From contig JAGFBZ010000900.1 of NCBI GenBank assembly GCA_018398805.1, positions 2,046,001-2,110,000 of the forward strand: DNA of 64,000 bases, read 5' to 3'. Each line of letters starts with the position of its first letter. The stretch's first letter is position 1. Source of the DNA: Hirundichthys speculiger (Eukaryota; Chordata; Actinopteri; Beloniformes; Exocoetidae). The position numbers and the translations under genes were made by a program. Shown one piece after another: positions 24,867 through 36,965 of this stretch. The notes under the pieces are model-generated. The model did no database searches. It was not told the DNA's origin and saw only the letters and a list, made by a program, of their open reading frames with translations.

Positions 24867-26040
24867 CAGAGATGTAACGGTTTTCAGTATTACAGTAAAG
24901 CACGGTAAAATTTTACGCGATTACGATTACCGTTTATGTTTGACTTCATCTCATTATCGCGGTCGATTACCAGGACATGTAATATCAGCCTCATTCAAGT
25001 CTGGGAGCGACTCACGACTGTGTCTCAGATGAATATGTAGCTTGTAACATCGGCATTGTAACGTTAGCATGGTGGAAAGTTGTGATAGCACGCAGGACAT
25101 TTATCAACCCACTAAAAGGACGAAATCCGAGGTCTGGGCATATTTTGTTTTTGTTTTTTAAAGAATGCAGAGGGACAACTGGTGGAGGACAATGATCCTG
25201 TCTGCAGAGCACTTGTTTCATTTTATTGTAATTTGTACAAGCACCTTGAAGGAGCTAAGGCTAATGCTTCAAGCTACTAAGATGTTTCCCCAAGAGTAAC
25301 CTGGTTGACGTGCATCGCTAACTCACATTTCGTAAACCTTACTGTTGCGTGTCAATGGAAAAATGACCGAAACGATGTCCTGATGCAGTTAAAATATTAA
25401 TTTATTCCATTAACTGATCCGACAACCATAACGCCGGCAGTTAGTGCCACAGCGGTCAAAAACCTTTTGCCCTTCCCGGTCAAACACCTAACCAATAACA
25501 GGCAGCTACCTTTATACCTGACCCTCAGGTAACAACACAGCGACACCCACAGACACACAGAGTGAACTACAATTCATAACAACATATTTGGCTCCTTTAC
25601 AACAGTTTCTTTATTTGCACATTTATACTTATTTAAGGTTCAGCTTAAAGTCAAAAGTTTATTTCATTTGAACTTGCACTATCATTTTTGTTCCTGATAA
25701 TTGTTTGCATATTTTGACCTACTATGGTTGTAAAAGTGTTTATTTATATTTGCACCAGACAAATTAGCTTTGTTTCTGTTACTTATTTTGTTCATTTAAA
25801 ATAAAACCTCTTTCTGTGTCAGTTGTTTCTCCGTTTAATGTGAAAGTTTCATTTTGATAAGATTTTGGCTTCTGATGTTTCAATATGACAAGAAAATCAC
25901 AAGATTTTGTGAAATTATTAAAATGTATGTTTTTTTTAGACATTTGTACAGCAATTAAGAATATCGTGATAATATCGTAAACTGTGATAATTTGGTCACT
26001 ATAATCAAGATATCAAATTTCCCATATCGTTACATCCCTA
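24867..26040 (+). mobile_element. hAT transposon remnant, 1174 bp, perfect 8-bp duplication
   Basis: The left end is CAGAGATGTAACGGTTTTC and the right end, reverse-complemented, TAGGGATGTAACGATATGG. Perfect 8-mers atatggtg flank it at 24859-24866 and 26041-26048. Near 25100-25210 the plus strand, read across frame breaks, resembles a BED zinc finger as found at the N terminus of hAT transposases (KSEVWAYF-like, then NAEG.L.ED.DPVC-like words). The catalytic and dimerization regions are gone, so it is a deletion derivative. Confidence 0.88.
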
Positions 26041-26048
26041 ATATGGTG

Positions 26049-27409
26049 ACACCCATATTTACATATTTCAGAAACCGCTTGAGTCACTGGATCACACAGG
26101 AGTCAGAAGAAAGTGGAGGGAGATAGATTTATAACTTCACATAAAAACCCATTAGTGCTGATAAATTGTGATGCTATTTTGATGCAATTAAATTTTTCTG
26201 TAATGTGCCTGTAGGCGGGGTTGCTGTTGTGTGGAAGGCTCCTTAATTGGTACATTTAAAGCCTCATTTCGCCATTATGTTGTGAGAAACGCACAGGCAG
26301 GATTAAGGTCAACAGGGACACAAGATGCATACACCATAAAATGATGTGGAGCACAGCGACTCCACTTTATCTTGAGTCACGGCCGTGTGAGCGCTCCAAA
26401 CCGCACTAACGTCATATGAACTCTTCAAAATAAACCCGATCTGAACTTGTTTAGACATACCAATTATAAACAACTAATGCACCATAAAGAGAAAAAAATG
26501 TCACGTTGACGAAAACCTTTGAATAAAAAAAACTTCGACACATAACACCAATTAATCAGAAACAAAATCCCCACATTTGTTGTCACCACTCTGCCTTCAT
26601 GTTTCACTTCTGAAGAGCATGTGACTCTAAAAACCAGGGTATTTGATCCGAAAATTGTGAGAAAAATCAGAAATGTCACCAGCATGCAACTGTTTATTTT
26701 ATTTCATTTTTTTAAGCACAACTCAACACTATCATGCTTTCCAGGGGCACCTACAGAGTTGTTCACTGTGAGTTTCATTCAAGGCTTTTTCCCCACGTGA
26801 GTCATGAGGAGCAGATGTCGTTATCAACAGATGCAAAGAATCATCACTTTGACAGCTTTACAAAGAGCTACGTCACCGCGAGTGTGGAAGACAAACAACA
26901 GGACGTTTATTATCAGCACTGTAAACTTTGTGCATGTGCAAAAACATTGTTTTCAGAAAGTCGCCTATAACCACCCTTAGAGACGCCCTTTCACTCATCA
27001 TGCAACTAGCAACTAACTTCATATATCTCCCAGCAATGTTTCACTCCTCACTAATAACGATAATGAGGTTAGATTGTAATTACATCATCAGCTGTAGTTG
27101 TCTGTTGATTTGTGAAAACAAATATATAAATAATCTCTCCACCACCCATAATTATTTCTTCACTGTAATTAGGGAAAATGGAAATCAAGTTTGTTAGAAG
27201 GTGCCATGCTGTGAGCATCGCATCTATGATCATCTAATTAGGAAATATAAAGCACACATAACATACTTAATGTATCACACAAATCATTATGTTTGATGTT
27301 GAATACATAATGTTAAATTAATAAATGTTAAAAATAAATGTTAAAAAAAAAAATGTCTTGGTTTAGTCAGCCTCAAAAAAATTGCTTGTGTTCATGCACT
27401 ATATGCATA
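26049..27409. other. Gene-free stretch
   Basis: No gene or element is recognised. The part from 26750 to 27200 is nonrepetitive. Short frames at 26734-26970 and 26928-27197 overlap and have no domain features. Confidence 0.4.
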
Positions 27410-27411
27410 TA

Positions 27412-28318
27412 CACTATATTGCCACAAGTATTTGCTCACCCATCCAAATGATGAGAATAAGGTGTTCCAGTCACTTCCGTGACCACAAGTGTATTAAATT
27501 AAGCTCCTAGGCATGCTGACTGTTTCTACAAACATCTGTGAAAGAATGGGTCTCTCTCAGGAGCTCAGTGAATTCCAGCTGGAACTGTGATAGGATGAAA
27601 CCTGAGAAACAAATCCAGTCTTGAAATTTCCTCGCTCCTAAATATTTATGAATGGGTTTCCATGGTGACGCAGCTGCATCCAAGACAGACATCACCAAGA
27701 ACAATACAAAGCGTCAGATGCAGTGGAGTAAAGCAGCCACCACTGGACTCTAGAGCAGTGGAGGAACGTTCTCTGGAGTGATGAATCACACTTCTCCATC
27801 TGGTAATCTGATGGAAGAGTTTGGGTTTGGTGGTTTCCAGGAGAACGGTACTGGTCTGACTGCATTGATCCAAGTGTAAAGTTTGGTGGAGGGGGGGTTA
27901 TGGTGTGGGGTTGTTTTTCAGGAGCTGGGCTTGGCCGCTTAGTTCCAGTGAAAGGAACTCTGAATGCTTCAGCAGACCAAGACATTCTGGACAATTCCAT
28001 GATCCCAACTTTGTGGGACCAGTTTGGAGCTGGTCCCTTCCTCTTCCAACATGACTGTGCATCAGTGCACAAAGCAGGTCCATAAAGACATGGATGGAAG
28101 AGTCTGGATGAACTTGACTGGCCTGCACAGAGTCCAGACCTCAACCTGATAGAAGACCTTTGGGATGAATTAGAGCAGAGACTGAGAACCAGACCTTCTG
28201 GTCCAACATCAGTGTTTGACCTCACAAATGTTCTTCTGGAAGAATGGACAAAAATCCCCACTAAAGCTCATATGTGAGTCAAGACAGGTGAGTGAATACT
28301 TTTGGCAATAATATAATG
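27412..28318 (+). mobile_element. Tc1-like transposon, 907-bp internally deleted copy
   Basis: The left end CACTATATTGCCACAAGTAT and the right end (reverse complement CATTATATTATTGCCAAAAG) are the termini of a very common teleost Tc1-like family, followed inside by attcgctcacc-like and ggtgagtgaata sequence. TA flanks both ends (27410-27411, 28319-28320). A complete member is about 1.6 kb; here the region around 27640-27690 joins the leader directly to the catalytic half, removing most of the DNA-binding domain. Confidence 0.9.
27690..28280 (+). pseudogene. Tc1-like transposase, catalytic half, broken
   Basis: The plus strand encodes the DDE half of a Tc1 transposase in several frames. The best preserved piece (27900-28085) reads [20 protein letters not shown], then [14 protein letters not shown] and [15 protein letters not shown], which is the central catalytic block including the second catalytic Asp (FQHD). 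Downstream, WPAQSPDLNLIEDLWDELEQ-like sequence lies at 28120-28180 in another frame. Stops and frameshifts break it. A long minus-strand frame over the same region (27692-28261) is only its shadow. Confidence 0.85.
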
Positions 28319-28434
28319 TATTTCTAAAACCAAAATGTTCCATATACTGTACTGTTCCACTATTTAATATTAATTTGGCAGTCACAGTTATTCACCAAAG
28401 ACATTGCAACTTACTAGTACTGTGGCTTCTTAGG

Positions 28435-28477
28435 ACCCGAGCACCAAGGGTGCAAGCACCCTGTTGTATTTCAAATG

Positions 28478-28514
<37 letters not shown>

Positions 28515-28740
28515 AATATTATACTTATCCAAAATGAATTGTCTTTTTGGGGGCCTTAATATGGTCAAAAACACATAAAAATTTGCACAGACATTTGCTG
28601 TGTGTAAAATTTACACATTTTATGGTTTTTTGGGCATGGGCACACAAAAATAGGCTCAATAGCGCCACCTACTTTCAGTTTATCGACGAGCCCCATTGTA
28701 TGCTTTCATCTACAGAGATGAAAGAATACTGATTGGCCAA
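28435..28740 (+). repeat. Dispersed teleost repeat with cgagcaccaagggtg start
   Basis: It begins with acccgagcaccaagggtgc, passes through an (ATT)n array and a gggggccttaatatggtc segment, and includes caatagcgccacctact near 28658. The same landmarks begin a larger copy at 39350-40330. This family is abundant in fish genomes, but I cannot assign it to a transposon class from this sequence. Confidence 0.6.
28480..28512. repeat. (ATT)n microsatellite
   Basis: About ten ATT units, lying inside the dispersed repeat at 28435-28740 at the position where such copies normally carry an ATT array. Confidence 0.9.
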
Positions 28741-28914
28741 ACTTGGTCGACAGAAACAAGGTTATTTGTAACAACTGCCAAGTTGACCTCCTCGTTAAAA
28801 GTTTCTGCTGTTACCTCAGAAATTACCTGTTTTAATGTTCTGATTGTGCTGAGACACAATCATTTTGTTGGATTTTGTTTGTAGCCTTTTTTTTTTTTTT
28901 TTTTTATAAAAACA

Positions 28915-29207
28915 GGATGACATTAATGCCCTGGCAGTTGCAATAAGCTTTGTTTTATTTTACATTTTTTAAGATGAGATTTACACTAAATATGTGTTAC
29001 TGACAAGTGCTGATGTTAAAAGTGTTTGAACAACAAATGTTATGACACTTTAGTTCATATGGCAGCAAAACATTTCAATAAAAGTGCATTTTACACTACT
29101 TTTGAATTCATTATTTGATTTCGCATATACAATGCGATTAATCCTGATTAATCAGGGAAATAATGTGATTAATCACGATTAAAATTTTTAATCGTTGCCC
29201 AGCCCTA
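28915..29207. mobile_element. Right-end fragment of the TAGGGCTGGGC hAT-type family
   Basis: The last 90 bases (29115-29207) closely match the right end of the element at 22262-22867, including the paired GATTAATC motifs and the terminus TTGCCCAGCCCTA. The left terminus is not found; upstream sequence runs into a T-run at 28887-28907. This is a 5'-deleted copy, and its left limit is uncertain. Confidence 0.75.
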
Positions 29208-29446
29208 ATATAAAAATATTTTTAAAAAGTGGTGGTAAGGCAGTAGTTCTGTAAGCGTCTTTGACATAGCACAATTAACAAACTGTGTAAATCCAGTCAG
29301 GTGGGAAGATGCAGTGACATGATTGAAGTCACCTAATTATATTATAAGTGCATCTAGGTGTTTGGTTTGTAGCCTAGCAAGACATTTATGTAGTATGTCA
29401 CATGAAACTTCAGCCGTGTCACTGGGTGGAGTGTAAAAAAGTAGGG

Positions 29447-30430
29447 ATGCACGATAACTGTTTTTTAAAACCGATACCGATAACTTTCAACTTCTAAAGG
29501 GCGATACCAATAACACACACAAATACCTAAGATCATTACATCAATACTATGAACAAAATCAAAAATAGTTTTGACTCTTTAAATGAACAGATTTATTTTT
29601 CCAATGAAAAACTATTGGCAAGCCTCTCAAACATTTTCGTAAAGCTATCAAACAAACCTATTTGATATCTCACATCAACTTAAATAAGGTTCATTACTGA
29701 CTGATATATAAAAAAAAAGTAAAGGATCCTTGAACTGATGGAACTGTCATGGCCATAGCAGCCCTGTGTGTGTCTGTCTGTGTCAAGTTGGCGTCTCTCC
29801 CTGTCTGTAGTGGTTCCTGTTTTACTTTGAAAGGTCTGTCTTGTCTTCATTGTGTTCTGCTTTGCTTCCTCCCTCTTGTTACCTTGATTCCCTGCACCTG
29901 CCTCTCGTTTGTTCCATTGTGTATTTAAGTCTTGTCCTGTTCTCTGTGGCTCCATTTAGTCTTTATGGCGTGTCATGCTGTTCAGCCTGGTTCTCTCTTG
30001 TTGTCCTTCTCCTGGTCTCAAATAAGTTAATACCCTCAAGTTTGTATTTAGGTATTCTTGTGTTTTTTGGATAACCAATGTTTTGACTTTTTGCATTTTT
30101 GGTATTTTGGATTTTTGTGTTTTGTTTTTGTAAATAAACCCTTTTCATTTTTGTACTCCTGCTCCTGGGTCCTCCCTTAACACAGCAGAACATGACAGGA
30201 AATACATGCATCAGAATTACAAACTGAAAAAATTCCTTCCACAATGACAATAAAAAATAATGCACAGGTCATAATGTACTGACACAAGTTAGACTTGCCT
30301 GTGTAAATAAACTGAAAAAGTGCACTCCATAGTAACAAAAAATTACTTTTAAAAGGATTTTGTCTTGTGATTCCATTCAAATGAATGCCTTTAATTAAAG
30401 TTCAGGTTCAGTAGTTTGTTTGTTTGTTTT
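29447..30430. mobile_element. hAT-like remnant split by a solo LTR
   Basis: The left end reads TAGGGATGCACGATAACTG followed by accgataccgataac words, the typical start of a teleost hAT family. The similar AT-rich interior continues at 30198 after the inserted LTR. A matching right terminus is not found, so the element is truncated; the right limit of about 30430 is a guess. Positions 30430-30730 (purine-rich, then a ctcacgttag repeat three times at 30541-30571) may also belong to it. Confidence 0.5.
29745..30197 (+). mobile_element. Solo LTR of an LTR retrotransposon, 453 bp
   Basis: It begins TGTCATGGCC and ends GAACATGACA, giving the TG...CA ends and short inverted TGTCATG/CATGACA repeat of LTRs. 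Flanking 5-mers are ggaac (29740-29744) and ggaaa (30198-30202), a near-perfect duplication. Inside are a TATA-like tgtatttaag near 29920 and a polyadenylation signal AATAAA near 30135, in the order promoter then polyA. No internal retroviral-type coding region is present, so this is a recombination-derived solo LTR. A related LTR lies inverted at 54122-55511. Confidence 0.75.
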
Positions 30431-31857
30431 TTTTTAATCTCATGGAAGCTTTAGATGAGAGAGATGATGGAGAGGAGAGGAGAGAGCGGAGGAGAGGGGG
30501 GGTGTGAGCGGAGGGGAGGAGTTGACTTGCTGCTGGCTTGCTCACGTTAGCTCACGTTAGCTCATGTTAGCGTGATTTCAAAATTCCATGGAAGCGACAG
30601 TTATGTTTCAGGTGGCTGATCGGGTTTGACGTACTAAAGCTTGTTTTTCCCTCCTTTGCTTGGAGCATTTATCACAAATAACCAGCGAACGATCTTCTTC
30701 TGAAACTTTAACGAAGTTCTACACCATCGCCGCCATGTTTTTTTTTTTTTTTATCAGAATCATTATGTTACAAAAGTGATGAAAATGTTGCTGTATCTTG
30801 GGTTCATGTATTTTTTTAGTTAAAAAAATACAAGTCAAAGTAAATGTAGGAATTGTTTTTTTTCTTTTTATTTTTTCCTGATTTGGATTAGACTATGGTC
30901 AGATTACTGCTTATTCAGGATTTTTCCAATCCTCTGACTGCATTGTGGAACCACCTTTATCTTAAAAGTCCTGCACTGTATCAGTATGTCTATAAATCAA
31001 ATGCTTAAAGCCAGTAAAAGTCTTTCGTATACTTGAGGTGATACAGCTAAGCAAGTCAAAACAATCTCTGCAGGTGTTCAAAATGAGAAAAATCACAGCT
31101 GGAGAAGCACAGTACCAAAAATGACACCTATATTGTACTCATCATTACAGTATATTAAAACTAGTTTTGATTTTTTATGGGGCTAATGGAGTTTGCCACA
31201 TGAGCTTTGACTTGGCACTGGATTAAAGTCAGAAAGCTTCCTCATGGGCAATGTTTCTTTTTAAATGTCATGCTCTGAAGTCAAGCCAGAACAATGGCTC
31301 TCGTGTCACTGTGCCAAAAACTCCACTTAGCTGCATTCAACATGACGTAAATGGTAATCTTAAATTGCATCCATGCTGTTGTGTGAAATATCTCAAAAAT
31401 TCAGCACCTCCTCCTCCCACACCCACTTGTCTCACCGGCTTGATGTTGTAAAGTTCAGATCAGGGAGCATGTTGTGATTTCATTACAGTGATGCAAGTTC
31501 AAGTCAAGGGAGGATAAAGGTCAACTGTTTCCACAAATGCATTTTCTGCTAAACCAATAATTCACTCATGTGGGTCTAAAGGCTTTCCGCTGGTCTCAAA
31601 GTGGTGTTTTATTTTTCCATTTCATTTGTTTAACTGTTGATGTGTGAAGGCTGGTCTAATACTAGTGGCCACTGTGCTCAAGATCAAAACTGCCTATAAT
31701 GCCTCCATCCAGGCTCAGATTTGTAACAAGGGAAAGGGCTCACTGGCTTATACTGATGGGGCTGAGAATTTAATGTCACAATCTTATGTTTTCAGAAGAG
31801 ACAATTAAATTAGCACTGAAATTCAAAGAGGATATAATATTAGTAAAATAGGAAAAT
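30431..31857. other. Gene-free stretch
   Basis: No gene is recognised. It includes a purine-rich gagaggagag region at 30460-30520, three ctcacgttag/ctcatgttag units at 30541-30571 and a T-run near 30737. The frame at 31251-31451 shows no domain. Confidence 0.4.
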
Positions 31858-32025
31858 GTGGGCCCACAGATAGCTCAGTCAGTCGAAAGGTGGCGCATTT
31901 ACAAAGGCCTTCAGAGGTCATGCAGCGGTTGCAGGTTTGACTCCCAGCCTATGGCCTTTTGCTGTGTGTCTTCCTCCACTTTCCTCTCTGTAACTAGAGC
32001 TACAAAGTCTTTAAAAAAAAAAAGG
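31858..32025 (+). mobile_element. tRNA-derived SINE
   Basis: The head resembles a tRNA gene with an A-box-like tagctcagtcagt (31871-31883) and a B-box-like ggtttgactccc (31933-31944). The body tatggccttttgctg...tgtcttcctccactttcc is typical of a common teleost SINE, and an A-run at 32012-32022 forms the tail. It would have been transcribed by RNA polymerase III. Confidence 0.75.
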
Positions 32026-35000
32026 AAAATGAAGTGGGAGCCAGCTGTATAAACAAAGACAATCTGTTCAGACCTGATGTACAATTACACAACCAAAGCA
32101 TATGCCATCATGCACACAGCATTCTGTTGTGGCACAGACCAGGCTGACATCACCGTCCTTATCCACTTAAGATTTAAAAAAAGAAAAAAGATGATCAGGC
32201 CTGTCACAATGATCATTTTAACAACACCTACAGGTATGTATTAGTGCATGTATTAGACCCACTTGGCATTGAACAGGATTGAAGAAGGTATAAAAAATTG
32301 ATGGATTAATTAAAAAAAATAAATAAAAAATGAAAGGTCTTTGCTTTACTTTGCTTTAAGGAAAATCTTTCAATATGCAAAACTTTAATCTACCAGCTAA
32401 CTGGCAGGTGATACTAATTTGAACTGATAACTGTCTGACAACCTGCTAATGGTGATCTTGTTAGTTACGAATATCTTTCAGCACACAAAAACTGTAATTT
32501 AGTTTTTGTTTTATCAGTGCACAAATTATGGCAATCAGCCCACACAGGTGTAGTTGCTGGTCTGTCTTCACCCAGGTTGCAGGATGAGACTGCATTTAAA
32601 GAGATAATCATCCATCCATCCATCCATCCATCCAACCTGCCATCTATCCAAAAGACGTTCCAAGAAAAGAAAGAAAAAAAAGAAAATGAAGGGCAACTAA
32701 AAAAATCTGGGTTGCAGCTAAGTTCTATCAAGAATCCACACCGTTGTTTTTGCTTCAACTTGCTTTTTCTATTGTTATTCTGCTGCACGAGCAATTGAAG
32801 TTATATACAGATATAAGATATACACATTGAAGATCAATATATACAACATATACAGTGAAGATCACATACATATATATGTATGGAAACTCAAGTTTTGAAG
32901 CTCTTCTCTTATTAATCATGACTAATATTCAAATCTGACTCATTGTGTTTGACAGGATGTTTGTTTTATGGCTGATTTGTATTATATTATATTCTTTTAC
33001 CCCCATCTTTAGTCAGCAACAACTAGAACAGGTCCTTTTAAAGGTTTTATCCAGGTGTTTTAATACTCCACTGCCAGTGCTGTTCCAGTTTTTGTTGCTG
33101 GTTTATTTATAGGAATCAGTGCTGTATATTTAATAGTGGCAGCCAACCGGATGGTGGATATTTACCTTTCAACAGTTTGATCGTGGCCCTGAGACTCAAG
33201 CTCAGCTCATGCATAATGAAAACGGGGGTAGAGCATGAGGTAAGGGTGAGGCGTTGGTCTTCTGGTATAAAAAAAAAAAAAAAAAAGAAACAAACAAACT
33301 GTGGAATGATTTTCTATTGTTTATCTCCTCTTTTTTGTGCTCGGCTAAGACATCCATCCATCCATCCATCCATCCATCCATCCATCCGTCCTATCCCAGC
33401 TCTCTTCAGGTGAAAGGCAGGGGTACACCGTGGACAGGTCACCAGTCATGACCAAGTCAAGACATGACTTGGTAAATAAAACACAGAAGACCATCGCGCC
33501 ACAGGGCAACACTTGTATGTAAAGACTCAGTGATTCAGAGCTAGACTGAACGGTTTTAAAAATGAACATGCACAGCACCATTACTGAGCAAATTCAGTGA
33601 ATAAGAATCAAGAAAGAGGCTCACATTTCACTCTTGTTTTGTTGAAAACCTTTGCCTTCTCATTCTAGGTTAACATTCAAGGTAGCGTTATGAAAATGCT
33701 TTTAAATATTGCCAACAGTTTTGGCAGCTCTAAACACTATAATAGTAAAAATTCAGCCAACTAGGTCAGAAAAAAAGGATTGGGGGGGGGGGGGAGCACA
33801 ACATAAACAATTTATTCTTTCACCACATGTTGCCTTCTGGCTCAGATATAAAGTGCTTTAAAGGCACAGTTTTGTTTCTGTCAAATTTCAGGTTTATTTC
33901 TTATTCTAAAAATGCTGGTATTGTGCTAAAAAATAAAGAGTAAGCAATAAATACAGTAAAGACATCACTGTGAAAAAAAGTGAAATAAATTAATTGAATA
34001 TAATTTTAATATCATGCTGGGCTGAGAGAAATTTTGACAAAGCTAAAGTCTGGATCGGCATTGCTCTAAAGAAATTCCCACACAACAAAAATGTGTAAAA
34101 CTGAAATCTCATACAGTCCACTCTTGAGTTCTACAGATTATTGTTTTTTTCAGTATAAATTACAGTACAGGTTGAAAAATCCATTGTAGTACGGTACCAC
34201 CCCCTATCAATAGAGGTGACCAATACTGTTGGTAAATCTGATCATATTTGTATTTGGAGAGCAGCAGATGAGCAGCCACTCAAGTGACTTAGCTCATGCC
34301 TCACTACGGCAAAACACACAAGCACATGCATCAGCCTCTTCTCTGGGGCTAAATTATGATGAATAGAGGCAACATAGCTGAGCTGATTAATTATCCATGT
34401 CACCAGATGGGATGATGAGCAAAAAAAAAAAAAAAAGTTAGACTTTCCCTTTTCTTTTTCTTTTTTTTTTTTTTTTGCCAAAATGAATTTCAGAGTGAGG
34501 ATTCGATTGGGGTAATGACAGCTCTGCTGATAGATGACCACAGGCTAGTATTAATCAGAAAAACAGATACGGGACACTGGCGGTACAGACAGCTGTATGT
34601 GCGTGCAATACAATGAGAGGCAGCAGCATGTTGAAACTACAAATTACATATTGAAAGAGGCACGTCATCTATGAAACTTTCCCTAAGCCACCATTTCTTT
34701 CAAATGTTATAAATACATTATGAATGTGTATTAAAGTAAAATTACATGCAGTTACTGATATACTCTATTATGTAAACATGAATGAATCCGTTTCTACTTT
34801 GGCAGTTTACTCTTACATTTGATTAGTTACTTCTTCACTAAATTCAACCATATTAATCTAACGTGTCTCACCTGGTCAATGAAAGCAGTCGATTGAGCTG
34901 ATTGAGTCAAAATGTAAACTTTCGTTGTAAGAATATTGAATGATAGTCACCCTCGCAAAGACTAAGGGTTAGAAAATAGCTTTCAAATAACTATCTGTTG

Positions 35001-36479
35001 AGTTCTGGATTCGCTCCATCAGTTTATACTACATGTCACCGAGAACCTTCATCTCAGCCTTTTAAGCGTCACATCTGCATGTTTGTCTGTTGAAAGCTAT
35101 ACAGCAGAAAAAGTATTTTGGATGAGGTGACATTAAAACTTCTAAAGTTACGTTAAGTTCTGGATGAAGTGACTATAGCCCTTGTCATGTTAATTTAAAT
35201 ATGCAAAATAAATGGTATGTGTCACAAAAAAGGTACGAGCGGTATCCACCTCCACCTCCGCCATGAACTGACAACTGAAATCCAGCTGTCAGTGAAAGGG
35301 AGGATGATGCAAGATAAACCATTTCAAGGAAATATCATCATTAGTCATTAACCAAAGCCTGGAAAAATGTCGGGGCATTCATCAGACATGAACCAAATAA
35401 GTGTCCAACAAGGTGTCATCCTCCAATTGTATTCCTCCCTTAATTAAATTAAATGAAAAATTAAATTACAATTAGTGCACAAAGTAATGGGAGGTCCAGG
35501 TTTAGTAAAGATGATTGATCCATAAAGGGCTTTAAAAGCAGGGTTCATGAAAGGCTGTGGATACTTGATATGGATGCTGATGTTATTTAGGCCCTGATGT
35601 TTAATGCATGGACAGGCTGTCTCATTCTTCTTAACCATTAAAAAGAAATTTTCCCCCTAAAAAGCAAAGAGGACAGCAGGATTATTCCTGCTGCAAGAAT
35701 CTATAGGCAGTCTTTCCAGGATGCTGCAGCTTATACAGGCAGGTAAAGCTAAAGAGGGCTCAGGGAGAAGGTCACTCATTAGGTCCGTGAAACATGAAAG
35801 ACAGTTAACTAGTATGACTGAACACATATCGTGCTTGTAGTTTTCATAAGGAATAGAAGGCTGTGGGGCAGAGAGTCAACTGGGAATATTAGCCGGACCT
35901 AAAAGCACATGTGGCAGTAAATGTCTTAACTGCCAGTCTTGCCAGAGACTCAGCGAGTGTTCAGGTTGTCAACAGTGAGTCAGAGCTGAGTAAGATCTGG
36001 GGGGGGGAATTAGGTGTGGAGATGAGGAAAGAATTGAGTGGTCTCATTTTCAATATCTGTCAGGAGCAGCTTGCCTGGAAGTGTTACTGTGTGTTAGTGA
36101 CTTCAGCAAAAGGCCTGTCATCTCCAGGACTGGCTCTTATGAGGATGAATTTTGACTGGCATTTCAAGAAAGTTGCCCTCTTCACCAGAATCGACCCATG
36201 TGGCAACAGGGAAGTTTTGATTCTTGGAGGAGACAGTGGCTTTTTATGCTATCTTGTACCACCGGGATAATGTGGAGGACCTGTAGCTGCATGGTGTCCA
36301 TATTCCCAACGATGACCCTGATCGTTTAGCTGAATATGTAATCAGTCGATACCCCTTCTAACAATCCACAGGTGATGAACTGGCTGATGAGGATAATTGA
36401 GATGTGAGCTGGTGAGCAGTCAGGCAGACGGGCAGACGTGATGGGGAAATATCAAGGCTAAGACACCATGGTGATGATA
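32026..36479. other. Gene-free stretch with scattered simple repeats
   Basis: No gene is recognised over 4.4 kb. Simple sequences include (ATCC)n at 32610-32632, A-runs at 33269-33286 and 34422-34436, a G-run at 33782-33794 and a T-run near 34460-34476. The frame at 35911-36270 (119 residues) has no recognisable domain and its start has no good context; the surrounding 35900-36450 may be an old transposon interior. Confidence 0.4.
33351..33455 (+). repeat. (CATCC)n plus dispersed-repeat fragment
   Basis: Nine or so CATCC/ATCC units followed directly by tatcccagctctctt, aggtgaaaggcagggg and ggacaggtcaccagtc, the same order as in the inverted copy at 15684-15813. Confidence 0.8.
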
Positions 36480-36963
36480 TACTTTGCGGGGGCTTCTTGC
36501 TGATAGATTAGCTTCACACAGGCGTCTTCTAATTGTCACAGTACTCACAGGTAACTTCAGACTGTCTTTGATCATCCTGGGCTGGAATACCTGTTCACAG
36601 GTGCCAGAAGTTGGTCGACTCCATGCAACACAGATGTGAAGCGGTTCTCAGAAACAGTGGCTATACAACTAAATATTAGTTTAGTGATTCATAGGAATGC
36701 TGAATCCTGGATCTTTTTCAGTTTATGCAGTAAATATTTGAGTTTGTAAAGTAAAATGCAGACACTGCTATTTTTTTGAACAGCCCAATGTTCATTTTTC
36801 TTCATTTTCTGTAAAGTGAGTAAAGAATTTCTGCTTTTTTCTTCATGTTTTGATTTAGAATATAATGTGCAGTGTTCCCAATGCATGGAAATAAAAACCA
36901 TTATGAGGATTTTGGGCTTTACTCAATTTTTTGAACGGACTGCTATTATTTTGAACACAACTG
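36480..36963. mobile_element. Tc1/mariner-type MITE or truncated element
   Basis: The right end, reverse-complemented, is CAGTTGTGTTCAAAATAATA, a common teleost mariner-type terminus, followed outside by TA (36964-36965). The interior (tacaactaaatattagttt, then tcctggatctttttcagt) fits the same family as I remember it. The matching left terminus is not found, so the left limit is approximate. Confidence 0.6.
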
Positions 36964-36965
36964 TA

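Noticed and set aside
27692..28261. 189-residue minus-strand reading frame
   Set aside because: It is the antisense shadow of the Tc1 transposase encoded on the plus strand.
35911..36270. 119-residue plus-strand frame
   Set aside because: No recognisable motif and surrounded by sequence that may be old transposon interior.
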